This document shows positions 36,245-43,799 of a stretch of DNA of 64,000 nucleotides, piece by piece (the stretch's first letter is position 1; each line of letters opens with the position of its first letter). The notes beneath the pieces were generated by a model. The model was given only the letters and a program-made list of their open reading frames with translations. It had not been told where the DNA came from and ran no database searches. The position numbers and the translations under genes were made by a program. The DNA is from Methylobacterium oryzihabitans (GTDB taxonomy: Bacteria; Pseudomonadota; Alphaproteobacteria; Rhizobiales; Beijerinckiaceae): positions 1 to 64,000 of the forward strand of contig NZ_SACP01000011.1 in NCBI RefSeq assembly GCF_004004555.2. Reading direction: 5' to 3'.

Positions 36245-36369
36245 TTGCCATCGCGCCGCAGCAAGCTATCTTATTGCAGTGCGGGACGGCGATGGCGTCG
36301 CGGTCCCGCTGCCCTCCTTGGGCGTTTCCTCCCTAGACTTCGGGCCGCTCGCAAGAGCGGCCCTTTTTC
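36245..36369 (+). ncRNA. Candidate small regulatory RNA with anti-Shine-Dalgarno loops
   Basis: TTGCCA (36245-36250) and TATCTT (36267-36272) with a 16-bp spacer form a sigma-70-like promoter; transcription would start near 36279. The predicted RNA (about 90 nt) has a hairpin with arms GCGGGAC and GTCCCGC, a small GCCC-TCCTT-GGGC hairpin exposing UCCUU, a linker UUUCCUCCCUAGA, and a strong intrinsic terminator: 36342-36350 pairs with 36355-36363 around GCAA, then five or six T. No gene on this strand precedes the terminator. The architecture resembles alphaproteobacterial sRNAs with CCUCC motifs. Confidence 0.6.
36342..36369 (+). terminator. Intrinsic terminator (end of candidate sRNA)
   Basis: GGGCCGCTC and GAGCGGCCC form a perfect 9-bp stem with a GCAA tetraloop, followed by TTTTTCTT. 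It is the strongest rho-independent signal in the window and faces the degP gene 150 bp downstream. Confidence 0.9.
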
Positions 36370-36516
36370 TTGGCTGCGATCTGTCCTGGCCGCTCCCGGG
36401 CGCACCTGACGAAACCGTAATCCTCGGGCCACGGGCCGGTCAGGCCCGATCTCCATACTGGCGACATTCACCGGCCGCGCCGCGGCCCCGACGACGCCCC
36501 CGGAGAGCAGACCCCG

Positions 36517-38037
36517 ATGTCCAAGCCCGTTCCGACCACCCGCTTCCACCGCCGTGCCCTGGCCTCCGTCGCGGTCGCGACCCTGGTCGCGACGGGCGCC
36601 CTCGGCACCGCCTTCATCGAGCCGAGCGCGCCGGCCTTCGCCCAGGCGCTGCCGCAGACCCCGATCACCACGCCCGATCACCCGCCAGGCAGCTTCGCGC
36701 CGGTCGTCAACCGGGTGAAGCCCGGGGTGGTCTCGGTCAAGGTCAGCCTGAAGGACGATGCCGGCGACGAGGACGGCGCGGCCCCGCAGGCCCAGGCCGT
36801 GCCGCCGCAGCTGCGCGAGTTCTTCCGCCGCTTCGGCGAGGGCGCGCCGGGCATGCAGCAGCGCCAGAACCGCGGCGGCGGCGGCGCCCAGGGCTCGGGC
36901 TTCTTCATCTCGGCCGACGGCTACGTCGTCACCAACAACCACGTCGTCGCCAACGCCAAGTCGGTCCAGGTCACCCTCGACGACGGCCGCACCCTCGACG
37001 CCAAGGTGGTGGGCACCGACCCGAAGACCGACCTCGCGCTGCTGAAGGTCACCGAGGGCGGCAACTTCCCGTTCGTGAAGCTCGCCCGCGGCGCGCCGCA
37101 GGTCGGCGACTGGGTGGTGGCGATCGGCAACCCGTTCGGCCTCGGCGGCACGGTCACCGCCGGCATCGTCTCGGCCCGCGGCCGCGACATCGGCGCCGGT
37201 CCCTACGACGACTTCCTGCAGATCGACGCGCCGATCAACAAGGGTAATTCGGGCGGGCCGACCTTCAACGTCTCGGGCGAGGTCGTCGGCGTCAACACCG
37301 CGATCGCCTCGCCGTCCGGCGGCAATGTCGGCCTCGCCTTCGCGATCCCGTCCGAGACCGTGCAGGCGGTGGTCGACCAGCTCCGGGCCGACGGCAAGGT
37401 CGCCCGCGGCTATCTCGGCATCCAGATCCAGCCGGTGACGAAGGACATCGCCGAGAGCCTCGGCCTCGACAAGGCGAAGGGTGCGCTGGTCGACAGCGCC
37501 CAGAGCGACACCCCGGCGGCCAAGGCCGGCCTGAAGTCGGGCGACGTGATCCAGCAGGTCAACGGCGAGGCGGTCGCCGACGCCCGCGAGCTGTCGCGCA
37601 AGATCGCCTCGCTCAAGCCCGGCACCAAGGTCGAGCTGACCTATTTGCGCGGTGGCAGGTCCGACACCGCCCAGGTGACCCTCGGCACGCTGCCGAACGA
37701 GGCCAAGGTGGCGAGCCGCGACGATCGCGGCAGCGGCCGCGGCGAGGGCCAGCCGCGGCTGGGCCTCGGCCTCGCCCCGGCCGACGCGGTCGGGGCCGGC
37801 CGGGAAGGCGTCGCGGTGGTGAGCGTCGATCCCGACGGCCCGGCGGCGGCCAAGGGCATCCAGGAGGGCGACATCATCCTCGACGTCGGCGGCCAGCCGG
37901 TCTCGACCCTGTCGGATGTCGCCGGCCGCATCCGCGCCGCCGAGTCCGACGGCCGCAAGGCGATCCTGATGCGGGTCAGGAACGACAAGGGCACCCGCTT
38001 CGTCGCGGTCGCGCTCCAGAAGAGCAGCAACGGCTGA
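36517..38037 (+). CDS. Periplasmic serine protease, DegP/HtrA family (Do)
   Basis: A 506-residue protein. After an N-terminal signal ending near SAPAFAQA comes a trypsin-like domain with His in VVTNNHVVANA (about residue 142), Asp in DPKTDLALLKV and Ser in NKGNSGGPTFN (about residue 244). Two PDZ domains follow (GYLGIQIQPVTKDIA; PRLGLGLAPADAV). It degrades or refolds misfolded envelope proteins. A Gly-rich linker (RGGGGAQGSG) precedes the catalytic core. Single gene. Confidence 0.95.
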   Translation: MSKPVPTTRFHRRALASVAVATLVATGALGTAFIEPSAPAFAQALPQTPITTPDHPPGSFAPVVNRVKPGVVSVKVSLKDDAGDEDGAAPQAQAVPPQLREFFRRFGEGAPGMQQRQNRGGGGAQGSGFFISADGYVVTNNHVVANAKSVQVTLDDGRTLDAKVVGTDPKTDLALLKVTEGGNFPFVKLARGAPQVGDWVVAIGNPFGLGGTVTAGIVSARGRDIGAGPYDDFLQIDAPINKGNSGGPTFNVSGEVVGVNTAIASPSGGNVGLAFAIPSETVQAVVDQLRADGKVARGYLGIQIQPVTKDIAESLGLDKAKGALVDSAQSDTPAAKAGLKSGDVIQQVNGEAVADARELSRKIASLKPGTKVELTYLRGGRSDTAQVTLGTLPNEAKVASRDDRGSGRGEGQPRLGLGLAPADAVGAGREGVAVVSVDPDGPAAAKGIQEGDIILDVGGQPVSTLSDVAGRIRAAESDGRKAILMRVRNDKGTRFVAVALQKSSNG

Positions 38038-38112
38038 TCCGCCACGGATCGCAGCCATCCCGGCCGGCGCCGTCCCTCCCGGGGCGGCGCCGGACCTGTC
38101 TCAGAGCATGTC

Positions 38113-38262
38113 TGATGGGATTTCCGCACGATCAGTTACGGGAATCGTACCACGAGCCCGCGCGGTGGAGTCGAAGGCTCCACACGCTTGAGCGAAGACG
38201 ATTTTCGCACAGCGACAGCGACTGCAACGCAGTCGCCGAGCGATCAACCTGATGTTGTATCA
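38113..38262. repeat. Interspersed repeat family C, copy 2
   Basis: Same block order as 33105-33271: a degenerate leading palindrome (TGATGGGATTTCCG with CGGGAATCGTACCA), then GGAGTCGAAGGCTCC, CTTGAGCGAAGACG, CGACAGCGACTGCAACGCAG and CGCCGAGCGATCAA. It is directly followed by family B copy at 38299-38463, making a composite of two repeat types in the 436-bp space after degP. Confidence 0.75.
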
Positions 38263-38298
38263 GTGGTGGTCGATCATAGTGATCGCGGGAAGCACCCA

Positions 38299-38463
38299 TT
38301 TCCCGGACGACTGAAGCGTCAGCGGAAGGAGATCCGGGATCCAGACGTCAGATGTGCCGCGCAGCGGCTCTGCCTGTCAGCACTGTCGCAGTCTCCGGAC
38401 GCTTCGCGACTTATCCTGCTGGATCCCGGATCTCCTTCCACTGCGTTCCAGTCGTCCGGGAAA
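38299..38463. repeat. Interspersed repeat family B, copy 3 (head-to-head doublet)
   Basis: A left arm (38299-38343) and right arm (38420-38463) of about 44 bp are inverted copies with a few mismatches. The tips are TTTCCCGGA and TCCGGGAAA, as in the single unit at 17676-17720. The central part is close to that of copy 1 at 2341-2520. The right tip abuts a truncated hydrolase pseudogene. Confidence 0.85.
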
Positions 38464-38473
38464 GAGCGGCCCG

Positions 38474-39044
38474 TTCTTTAAACCAGGAGTCGAACAGGCT
38501 CTCAACCTGACTCGTGCCGCGCTCTCGGTGGGCTGGGGCACCAACACCCCCGACCAGGCGCTGTCGCTCGAACAGGCGCAGAACTACTGGTACCACTGGC
38601 TGATGGCGCTGCCGCGGGGCGAGGCGCTCGTACGGCGCGACCGCCGCGCCTTCACGCGCCCCATCTGGACGATCTGGAATCCCGGCTGGCCGGTCCCGGC
38701 CGAGGCGTTCGCCACGACCGCGGCGTCGTTCGACAACCCCGACTGGGCCGACGTGACGCTGCATTCCTAGCGCTCGCGCCGGGGCCACGCCGCCGCGGAC
38801 CCGACCTGCGCCGACCTGGAGCGGCGGCTCGCGGCGGCACTGGTCATCCGCGCGCCGACGCTGGTGCTGCACGGCGGCGGCGACCCGTGCAACGATCCCG
38901 CGACCTCCGCCGGCAAGGACCGGTTCTTCGACGGTCCCTACCGCCCGGTCGTCCTGCCGGGCCTCGGCCATGCCCCACAGCGGCAGGCGCCGGACGCCGT
39001 CCTGGCGGAACTGGTCCCGTTCCTCGCCTCGGCCGGGCGGTCGA
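38474..39044 (+). pseudogene. Alpha/beta hydrolase remnant (5' truncated, internal stop)
   Basis: The frame from 38474 reads GVEQALNLTRAALSVGWGTN, then NYWYHWLMALPRGEALVRRD and NPDWADVTLHS before TAG at 38768-38770. The same frame continues with RSRRGHAAADP, RAPTLVLHGGGDPCNDPA, FFDGPYRPVVLPGLGHAP and LAELVPFLAS, the C-terminal half of an epoxide-hydrolase/dehalogenase-type alpha/beta hydrolase with acid (GGGDP) and histidine (GLGHAP) regions. The nucleophile half is missing; repeat B3 lies at the break. Broken by truncation and a nonsense codon. Confidence 0.75.
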
Positions 39045-39995
39045 TCAGTACCGGCAGAACGCTGCCAGCCGCTGACCCGAGACCCGGCCGCGGGAGATCC
39101 CGTCCGTGCGCAGGCGCTCGCCGTCCAGGGCGAGGAAGGTCGGATTCTCGACCAGGGTGTAGCGCAGCCGCTCCAGCGGCAGGCCGTACTGCGCGGCCCA
39201 GAGCCGGGCGGCGTCGCAGAACGCGCGCCGGGTGCCGGGCCCGTAGCGCGCCGGGTCGAGAACCGGCGCGGTGGCGGGCGCGCCGAAGGCCCGGCTGCGG
39301 AAGCCGCCGAGCAGGCCGGGGCGGCCGTCGCGGATCGAGAAGGCCGCCCCGGATTCGACCCCGACCGCGCCGACCCGGTCCGGCGGCAGCGTGCTCACCG
39401 TCCAGGCGACCGGCTGGTCGGCGAGCACCACCACGGCCCGGTCCGGTGCCCCGGTCAGGTCGAGGGAGAGGCGGCGGTAATCGCCGGGATCGGCCGCGCT
39501 CCCGGGTTCGGTGTCCGCCGCCAGGGCCGGGTTCGGCGCGGTGAAGACGAGGCCGACGAGGTCGAGCCACGCCGCCGAGCCGGCGACCCGGTCCGGGTGG
39601 GCGGTCCAGCCGATCAGCGTGCGCATCTGCGACCCGCGCTCGGCGGCGACGTCCGGGGTCAGGATCGCGCCGCGCAGGGCGGGCGGGTCCTCCGACGCGG
39701 CGACGCGGGCGGTGGCCGTCTCGGCCGGGGCCGGCACCTCGACGGCCAGCGGACCCGCCCGCGCGGGCGCCGCCTCCCGCACCGGCGGGGCCTCGCGCAC
39801 CGGTGCGGCGTCCCGCGGCGGGGTCGCATCGGGGATCCGGGCCGGCGGGGTGTCGGGAGCGCGGGCCGGCGGCGGAGAGGCGGTGGGCGCGACAGGGCGG
39901 CGGCCGATCACGCCGATGCGGGGATCGAACAGCAGGATCGGGACGAGCGGAATCGCCAGCGCGACACCGGCCGCGAGCCAGATCAGATGCCGCAC
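39045..39995 (-). CDS. Membrane-anchored protein of unknown function with Pro/Ala-rich linker
   Basis: A 316-residue protein from GTG 39995, with GAGG five bases upstream. It opens with one membrane segment (HLIWLAAGVALAIPLVPILL), then about 75 residues of Pro/Ala/Arg linker, then a folded domain of about 210 residues with GWTAHPDRVAGSAAWLDLVG, VVVLADQPVAWTVS and YGLPLERLRYTLVENP. A longer start (ATG 40055) is possible. The domain is periplasmic by topology. No family was recognised. It converges on the hydrolase pseudogene. Confidence 0.65.
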   Translation of the reverse strand: MRHLIWLAAGVALAIPLVPILLFDPRIGVIGRRPVAPTASPPPARAPDTPPARIPDATPPRDAAPVREAPPVREAAPARAGPLAVEVPAPAETATARVAASEDPPALRGAILTPDVAAERGSQMRTLIGWTAHPDRVAGSAAWLDLVGLVFTAPNPALAADTEPGSAADPGDYRRLSLDLTGAPDRAVVVLADQPVAWTVSTLPPDRVGAVGVESGAAFSIRDGRPGLLGGFRSRAFGAPATAPVLDPARYGPGTRRAFCDAARLWAAQYGLPLERLRYTLVENPTFLALDGERLRTDGISRGRVSGQRLAAFCRY

Positions 39996-40288
39996 CTTGC
40001 CCTCGCGCTCACGGCGGTCCGCTCCTCTCGGCGTCCGACGCCGCGGCGCCGGCATCGGGAACGCAGGATCGATGATCGGCAGGGATCGCCCCTGCGGTTC
40101 CGACGCCGCGCGTCGCCGGGATGATCGCCGCGGCAGCCTTAACCGGAAGTGTATCGCCCCGCACGCGAACCCGGCAGCCACCGGCCCGGGTTCCGCACAG
40201 GTTCACGCGGGGTCAGTCTACCGAGGCCGCGACGTCGGCGCACGGCCCCGCGATTGAACGCGCCGGCGAACGATGCTCAGGTCGCCCC

Positions 40289-40783
40289 ATGACCAGACCC
40301 GTCCTGACCGGCCCCGTCGCGGCGGCGCTTCTCCTCCTGGCGGGCGGCCCCGCCCGGGCCGATGCCTGCGACGCCCTCGCGGGGCGCGTCGTGACGACGA
40401 CCGGCGCCGCTCTGGCCGGCCGCACCGGCGCCACGGTGGCGTTCGGTGCCGCCGACGCCGACCTGATGCTCCTCGACTGCCGGGCGCCGGCGCGGATCGT
40501 CCTGCGCTGGCGCTCCGCCGATCCTCACCCGCGCGGCTTCGTCCTCGTCGGGCTGGCGGCACGGGCGCTGGCCGGCGGGCGCGCCGGGGAGGCCGGGGCC
40601 CTGGCGCTCGCCCTCCACCGGGCCGCGGCGGCGGGTGGGGCGGTCAGGGCAGGGCGGGCAGGGGCGGCCGAGATCCGCTGCGGGCCTGGCCCGGCGGAGC
40701 CGTTCGCCACCGCCTGCCTCGTGCGCCGGGCGCCGCTCCGGCCGGCGCGAAACCGCCTTTCCGCGGGCCCCGATCGGCGCTAA
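40289..40783 (+). CDS. Exported protein of unknown function
   Basis: A 164-residue protein with a signal peptide ([20 protein letters not shown], cleavage after ARA). The mature part has four cysteines ([30 protein letters not shown]), which could form two disulphides. It ends 10 bp before kdsA on the same strand and may be co-transcribed with it. No family is recognised. Confidence 0.6.
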   Translation: MTRPVLTGPVAAALLLLAGGPARADACDALAGRVVTTTGAALAGRTGATVAFGAADADLMLLDCRAPARIVLRWRSADPHPRGFVLVGLAARALAGGRAGEAGALALALHRAAAAGGAVRAGRAGAAEIRCGPGPAEPFATACLVRRAPLRPARNRLSAGPDRR

Positions 40784-40793
40784 GGCTCGCGCC

Positions 40794-41681
40794 ATGTCGA
40801 ACGATTCCCCGTCCGCCGGTCCCGTGGTCGCCATCGGCCCGGTGCGCTTCGCCAACCACCTGCCGCTGAGCCTGATCGCCGGGCCGTGCCAGATGGAGAG
40901 CCGCAGCCACGCCCTCGAGACCGCCGCGGCGCTCCGAGAGATCTGCGCCGGCCTCGGGCTCGGGCTGGTGTACAAGTCGTCCTTCGACAAGGCCAACCGC
41001 ACCTCGGCCGGCTCGGCCCGCGGCCTCGGGCTCGCCCAGGCGCTGCCGATCTTCGCCGAGATCCGCGAGAGCCTCGGCCTGCCGGTTCTCACCGACGTGC
41101 ACGACGCCGCCCAGTGCGCGCCCGTGGCCGAGGCGGTCGACGTGCTGCAGATCCCCGCCTTCCTGTGCCGCCAGACCGACCTGCTGCTCGCCGCCGCCGC
41201 GACCGGCCGGGCGGTCAACGTCAAGAAGGGGCAGTTCCTCGCCCCCTGGGACATGGCCCACGTCGCCGCCAAGCTGACCGGCGCCGGCAACGACCGGGTG
41301 CTGCTGACCGAGCGCGGCGCCTCGTTCGGCTACAACACCCTGGTCTCCGACATGCGCGCGCTGCCGATCATGGCGCGGGTGAGCGGCGGGCTGCCGGTGG
41401 TGTTCGACGCCACCCACTCGGTGCAGCAGCCCGGCGGGCAGGGCGCCACCTCCGGCGGCCAGCGCGAGTTCGTGCCGGTGCTGGCGCGGGCGGCGGCGGC
41501 GGTCGGCGTCGCCGGCCTGTTCATCGAGACCCACGAGGATCCCGACCGGGCGCCCTCGGACGGTCCCAACATGGTGCCGCTGCGCGAGATGCCGGCGCTG
41601 CTGGCCGACCTCGTCGCCTTCGACGCGCTGGCCAAGCGCCGGCCGGTCCACGAAGGCGCCCCCCGGACCGCCGGCGCCTGA
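40794..41681 (+). CDS. kdsA: 3-deoxy-8-phosphooctulonate synthase (KDO-8-P synthase)
   Basis: A 295-residue enzyme that condenses arabinose 5-phosphate with phosphoenolpyruvate, first step to the KDO of lipopolysaccharide. [58 protein letters not shown] and [17 protein letters not shown] are all KdsA motifs. The Cys in AGPCQ suggests the metal-dependent class if paired with the usual His, Glu and Asp. It is about 6 kb left of eno. Confidence 0.96.
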   Translation: MSNDSPSAGPVVAIGPVRFANHLPLSLIAGPCQMESRSHALETAAALREICAGLGLGLVYKSSFDKANRTSAGSARGLGLAQALPIFAEIRESLGLPVLTDVHDAAQCAPVAEAVDVLQIPAFLCRQTDLLLAAAATGRAVNVKKGQFLAPWDMAHVAAKLTGAGNDRVLLTERGASFGYNTLVSDMRALPIMARVSGGLPVVFDATHSVQQPGGQGATSGGQREFVPVLARAAAAVGVAGLFIETHEDPDRAPSDGPNMVPLREMPALLADLVAFDALAKRRPVHEGAPRTAGA

Positions 41682-41715
41682 CGACGCCCCGGACACGCTC
41701 CATGACCGCGACGGC

Positions 41716-42897
41716 ATGACCGCGACGGCCGCCCCCGCCCGCCTGCTCGCCATCCTGGCGGCCGGGGGGTTCGCCAGCACCTTCGCGGGGCGGATCGCCG
41801 AGCCGCTGGTCGGGGTGCTGGCCCGCGACTTCTCCGCCGACCCGGCCCGCGTCGCCCTGCTGTCGGCGGCCTTCGCGCTGCCCTACGCGCTGATCCAGCC
41901 GGTGCTCGGCCCGTTCGGCGACGCGCTCGGCAAGGAGCGGGTGATGGCGAGCTGCCTCGGCATCCTCGCCCTGTCGCTCGCCGCGAGCGTCGCCTGCACC
42001 GGCATCGGCATGCTGTTTGCCCTGCGCATCGTGTCGGGCGCCGCCGCCGGCGGCGTGATCCCGCTCGCGCTGGCGATGATCGGCGACCGCATCCCGATGG
42101 CGAGCCGGCAGGTGGCGATCGGCCGCTTCCTGTTCGCGGTGATCTTCGGCCAGCTCGCCGGCTCGACCGTGTCCGGGCTGGTCGAGGGCGCGCTCGGCTG
42201 GCGCGGCGTGTTCGCGCTCACGACCGCGATCGCGGTGGCGGGCGGCCTCGCGGTGGTGCTCGGCTTCGCGCGGGCGCTGCGCGCCCCGGCCGGTCGCTTC
42301 GCCCTGGCGCCGGCGATCGAGCGCTACCGGACGATCCTGGCCAATCCCCGCGCCCGGCTGCTGTTCGGCGCCGTCTTCGTCGAGGCGATCGCGGTGTTCG
42401 GGATCTTCCCGCACCTCGCCCATCTCATCGAGGCGCGCGGCGAGGGCGGTCCGCGGGAGGCCGGCCTGACGCTCGCCGGCTTCGCCCTCGGCGGGCTCGC
42501 CTACACGCTCCTCGTCGGCCTGATGGTGCGCTTCCTCGGCCAGACCCGGATGCTGGCGACCGGCGGCCTCGTCTGCGCCGGGGCGCTGCTCGCGGTCGGG
42601 CTCGCCGGCGACTGGACCCTCGACGCCGCCGCCCTGATGGCGCTCGGCCTCGGCTTCTACATGCTGCACAACACCTTCCAGACCCAGGTGACCGAGGTCG
42701 CGCCCCAGGCCCGGGCCTCGGCGGTGGCGCTGCACGCCTGCTCGTTCTTCTGCGGGCAGGCGATCGGGGTCGCGGTGCTGGGATTCGGCCTCGCCACCCT
42801 CGGGCAGTTCGGGGCGCTGGCGGCCTGCGCCGTGCTCATCGCGGTCCTCGGCTTCATCACCGCGCGACGCCTCGCCCCGCCGGCGCGGGTCGGATGA
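41716..42897 (+). CDS. Major facilitator superfamily transporter
   Basis: A 393-residue protein with twelve hydrophobic segments. GPFGDALGKERVMA is the loop 2-3 signature and GAAAGGVIPLALAMIGDRIP resembles drug:proton antiporters. Substrate is unknown. ATG 41716 is used. A tandem 14-bp duplication (41702-41715 and 41716-41729) repeats the start region; the first ATG opens only MTATA and a stop overlapping the real start. It is 34 bp after kdsA. Confidence 0.88.
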   Translation: MTATAAPARLLAILAAGGFASTFAGRIAEPLVGVLARDFSADPARVALLSAAFALPYALIQPVLGPFGDALGKERVMASCLGILALSLAASVACTGIGMLFALRIVSGAAAGGVIPLALAMIGDRIPMASRQVAIGRFLFAVIFGQLAGSTVSGLVEGALGWRGVFALTTAIAVAGGLAVVLGFARALRAPAGRFALAPAIERYRTILANPRARLLFGAVFVEAIAVFGIFPHLAHLIEARGEGGPREAGLTLAGFALGGLAYTLLVGLMVRFLGQTRMLATGGLVCAGALLAVGLAGDWTLDAAALMALGLGFYMLHNTFQTQVTEVAPQARASAVALHACSFFCGQAIGVAVLGFGLATLGQFGALAACAVLIAVLGFITARRLAPPARVG

Positions 42898-42914
42898 ACC
42901 GCCACTGAATGCCC

Positions 42915-42939
42915 GCGATGATCTCGCCAAGATCATCGC
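42915..42939 (+). repeat. Hairpin after the MFS gene
   Basis: GCGATGATCT and AGATCATCGC are perfect 10-bp inverted repeats around a 5-bp loop, 18 bp after the MFS stop. No T run follows, so it may be a processing or rho-dependent end rather than an intrinsic terminator. Confidence 0.5.
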
Positions 42940-43078
42940 GCCGCCCGTGACCGTTTCCCGCCGTGCTCGTCAGGTCGATCCGGCACCCGGTGTCGGCCGG
43001 CGGCCGGGAAAAGCCGGAACCACCTTGCCGCCGCGGCGTTGCCGTCTCCGAATGGGTTCACACCAACAGGAGACTGCG

Positions 43079-43399
43079 ATGCGCAAGCTCGCCCTCATCT
43101 CTGCTCTCACCCTGTCGGTCGGCGCCATGGCGGCCGTGTCCACCGAGGCTCAGGCCCAGGGTTACGGCTACGGCCGCGGCGGCGGCTACGGTCACGGCTA
43201 CGGCCGCCACTACGACGGCGGCCGCCCCTACGCCTATGGCCCGCGCCGCCGGGGCATCTCGCCGGGCGCCGCGGTCGGGCTCGGCATCGCCGGCGTCGCT
43301 GCCGGTGCGATCGCGGCCGACGCGGCCCGCCGCAACGGCTATGGCTACGGCTACAGCCGTCCGGCCCCGGGCTACGGTTATTACGGCTACGGCTACTGA
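43079..43399 (+). CDS. Exported Gly/Tyr-rich small protein
   Basis: A 106-residue protein: signal peptide ending AVSTEAQA, two runs rich in Gly-Tyr (GYGYGRGGGYGHGYG; GYGYGYSRPAPGYGYYGYGY) and between them a hydrophobic Gly zipper (PGAAVGLGIAGVAAGAIAAD) like those of outer-membrane glycine-zipper proteins. CAGGAG lies before ATG 43079. Probably an envelope protein; function is unknown. A strong terminator follows. Confidence 0.75.
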   Translation: MRKLALISALTLSVGAMAAVSTEAQAQGYGYGRGGGYGHGYGRHYDGGRPYAYGPRRRGISPGAAVGLGIAGVAAGAIAADAARRNGYGYGYSRPAPGYGYYGYGY

Positions 43400-43424
43400 G
43401 CTTCCCAAAGCTCAGATCGATCGA

Positions 43425-43466
43425 CCAAGAACGGCTGGCTCGGGCTCCCGAGCCAGCCGTTCTTGG
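43425..43466 (+). terminator. 19-bp perfect stem-loop terminator
   Basis: 43425-43443 pairs without mismatch with 43448-43466 around the loop GCTC, 26 bp after the stop of the Gly/Tyr-rich gene. The T run is weak (TTGGTGTG), but the stem is long and symmetric and marks the boundary between GC-rich sequence and the AT-rich island. Confidence 0.7.
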
Positions 43467-43799
43467 TGTGAACATTTCAACGGTCTGAACTCATCTCTGC
43501 AAGACGAGAGTGGGTTGGAATTGCAATTTCAAATTTCTCGTACGCGATTGTTGCGGAATTTGCTTTGCAACGACGTTCTCAACCCGTGTCTTTATGCCGC
43601 GATACTCTGACTAAATGGATCGTGAAGCACATCAGCAATACGCCAACTCTGGTCGAGCGCAGTTGCATCTGAATCGAAGCCGCTCTCCGCCAAAAGACGC
43701 CCGTTCGTAGTCGCAACTAAAAATTAATTAAAAATTTAGCTTGCCAGTAGAAGCGTTCGTTGCGACAAACGGCAGTCTTCACGAGGTGACATCCAAGTC
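43467..43799. other. AT-rich intergenic, left edge of the orphan island
   Basis: Composition drops sharply in GC here. The stretch holds AATTAATTAAAAATTTAGC-like runs near 43719-43740 that could be the promoter of the orphan gene. A 31-codon frame from ATG 43615 is not supported by a ribosome site. No repeat or RNA gene was recognised. Confidence 0.5.

Noticed and set aside
41883..42221. Antisense frames inside the MFS and pdh genes
   Set aside because: Same GC effect; sense frames have complete family motifs.
42947..43078. Upstream extension of the Gly/Tyr-rich protein from 42947
   Set aside because: The signal peptide starts at ATG 43079 with CAGGAG in front; the extension lacks any ribosome site.
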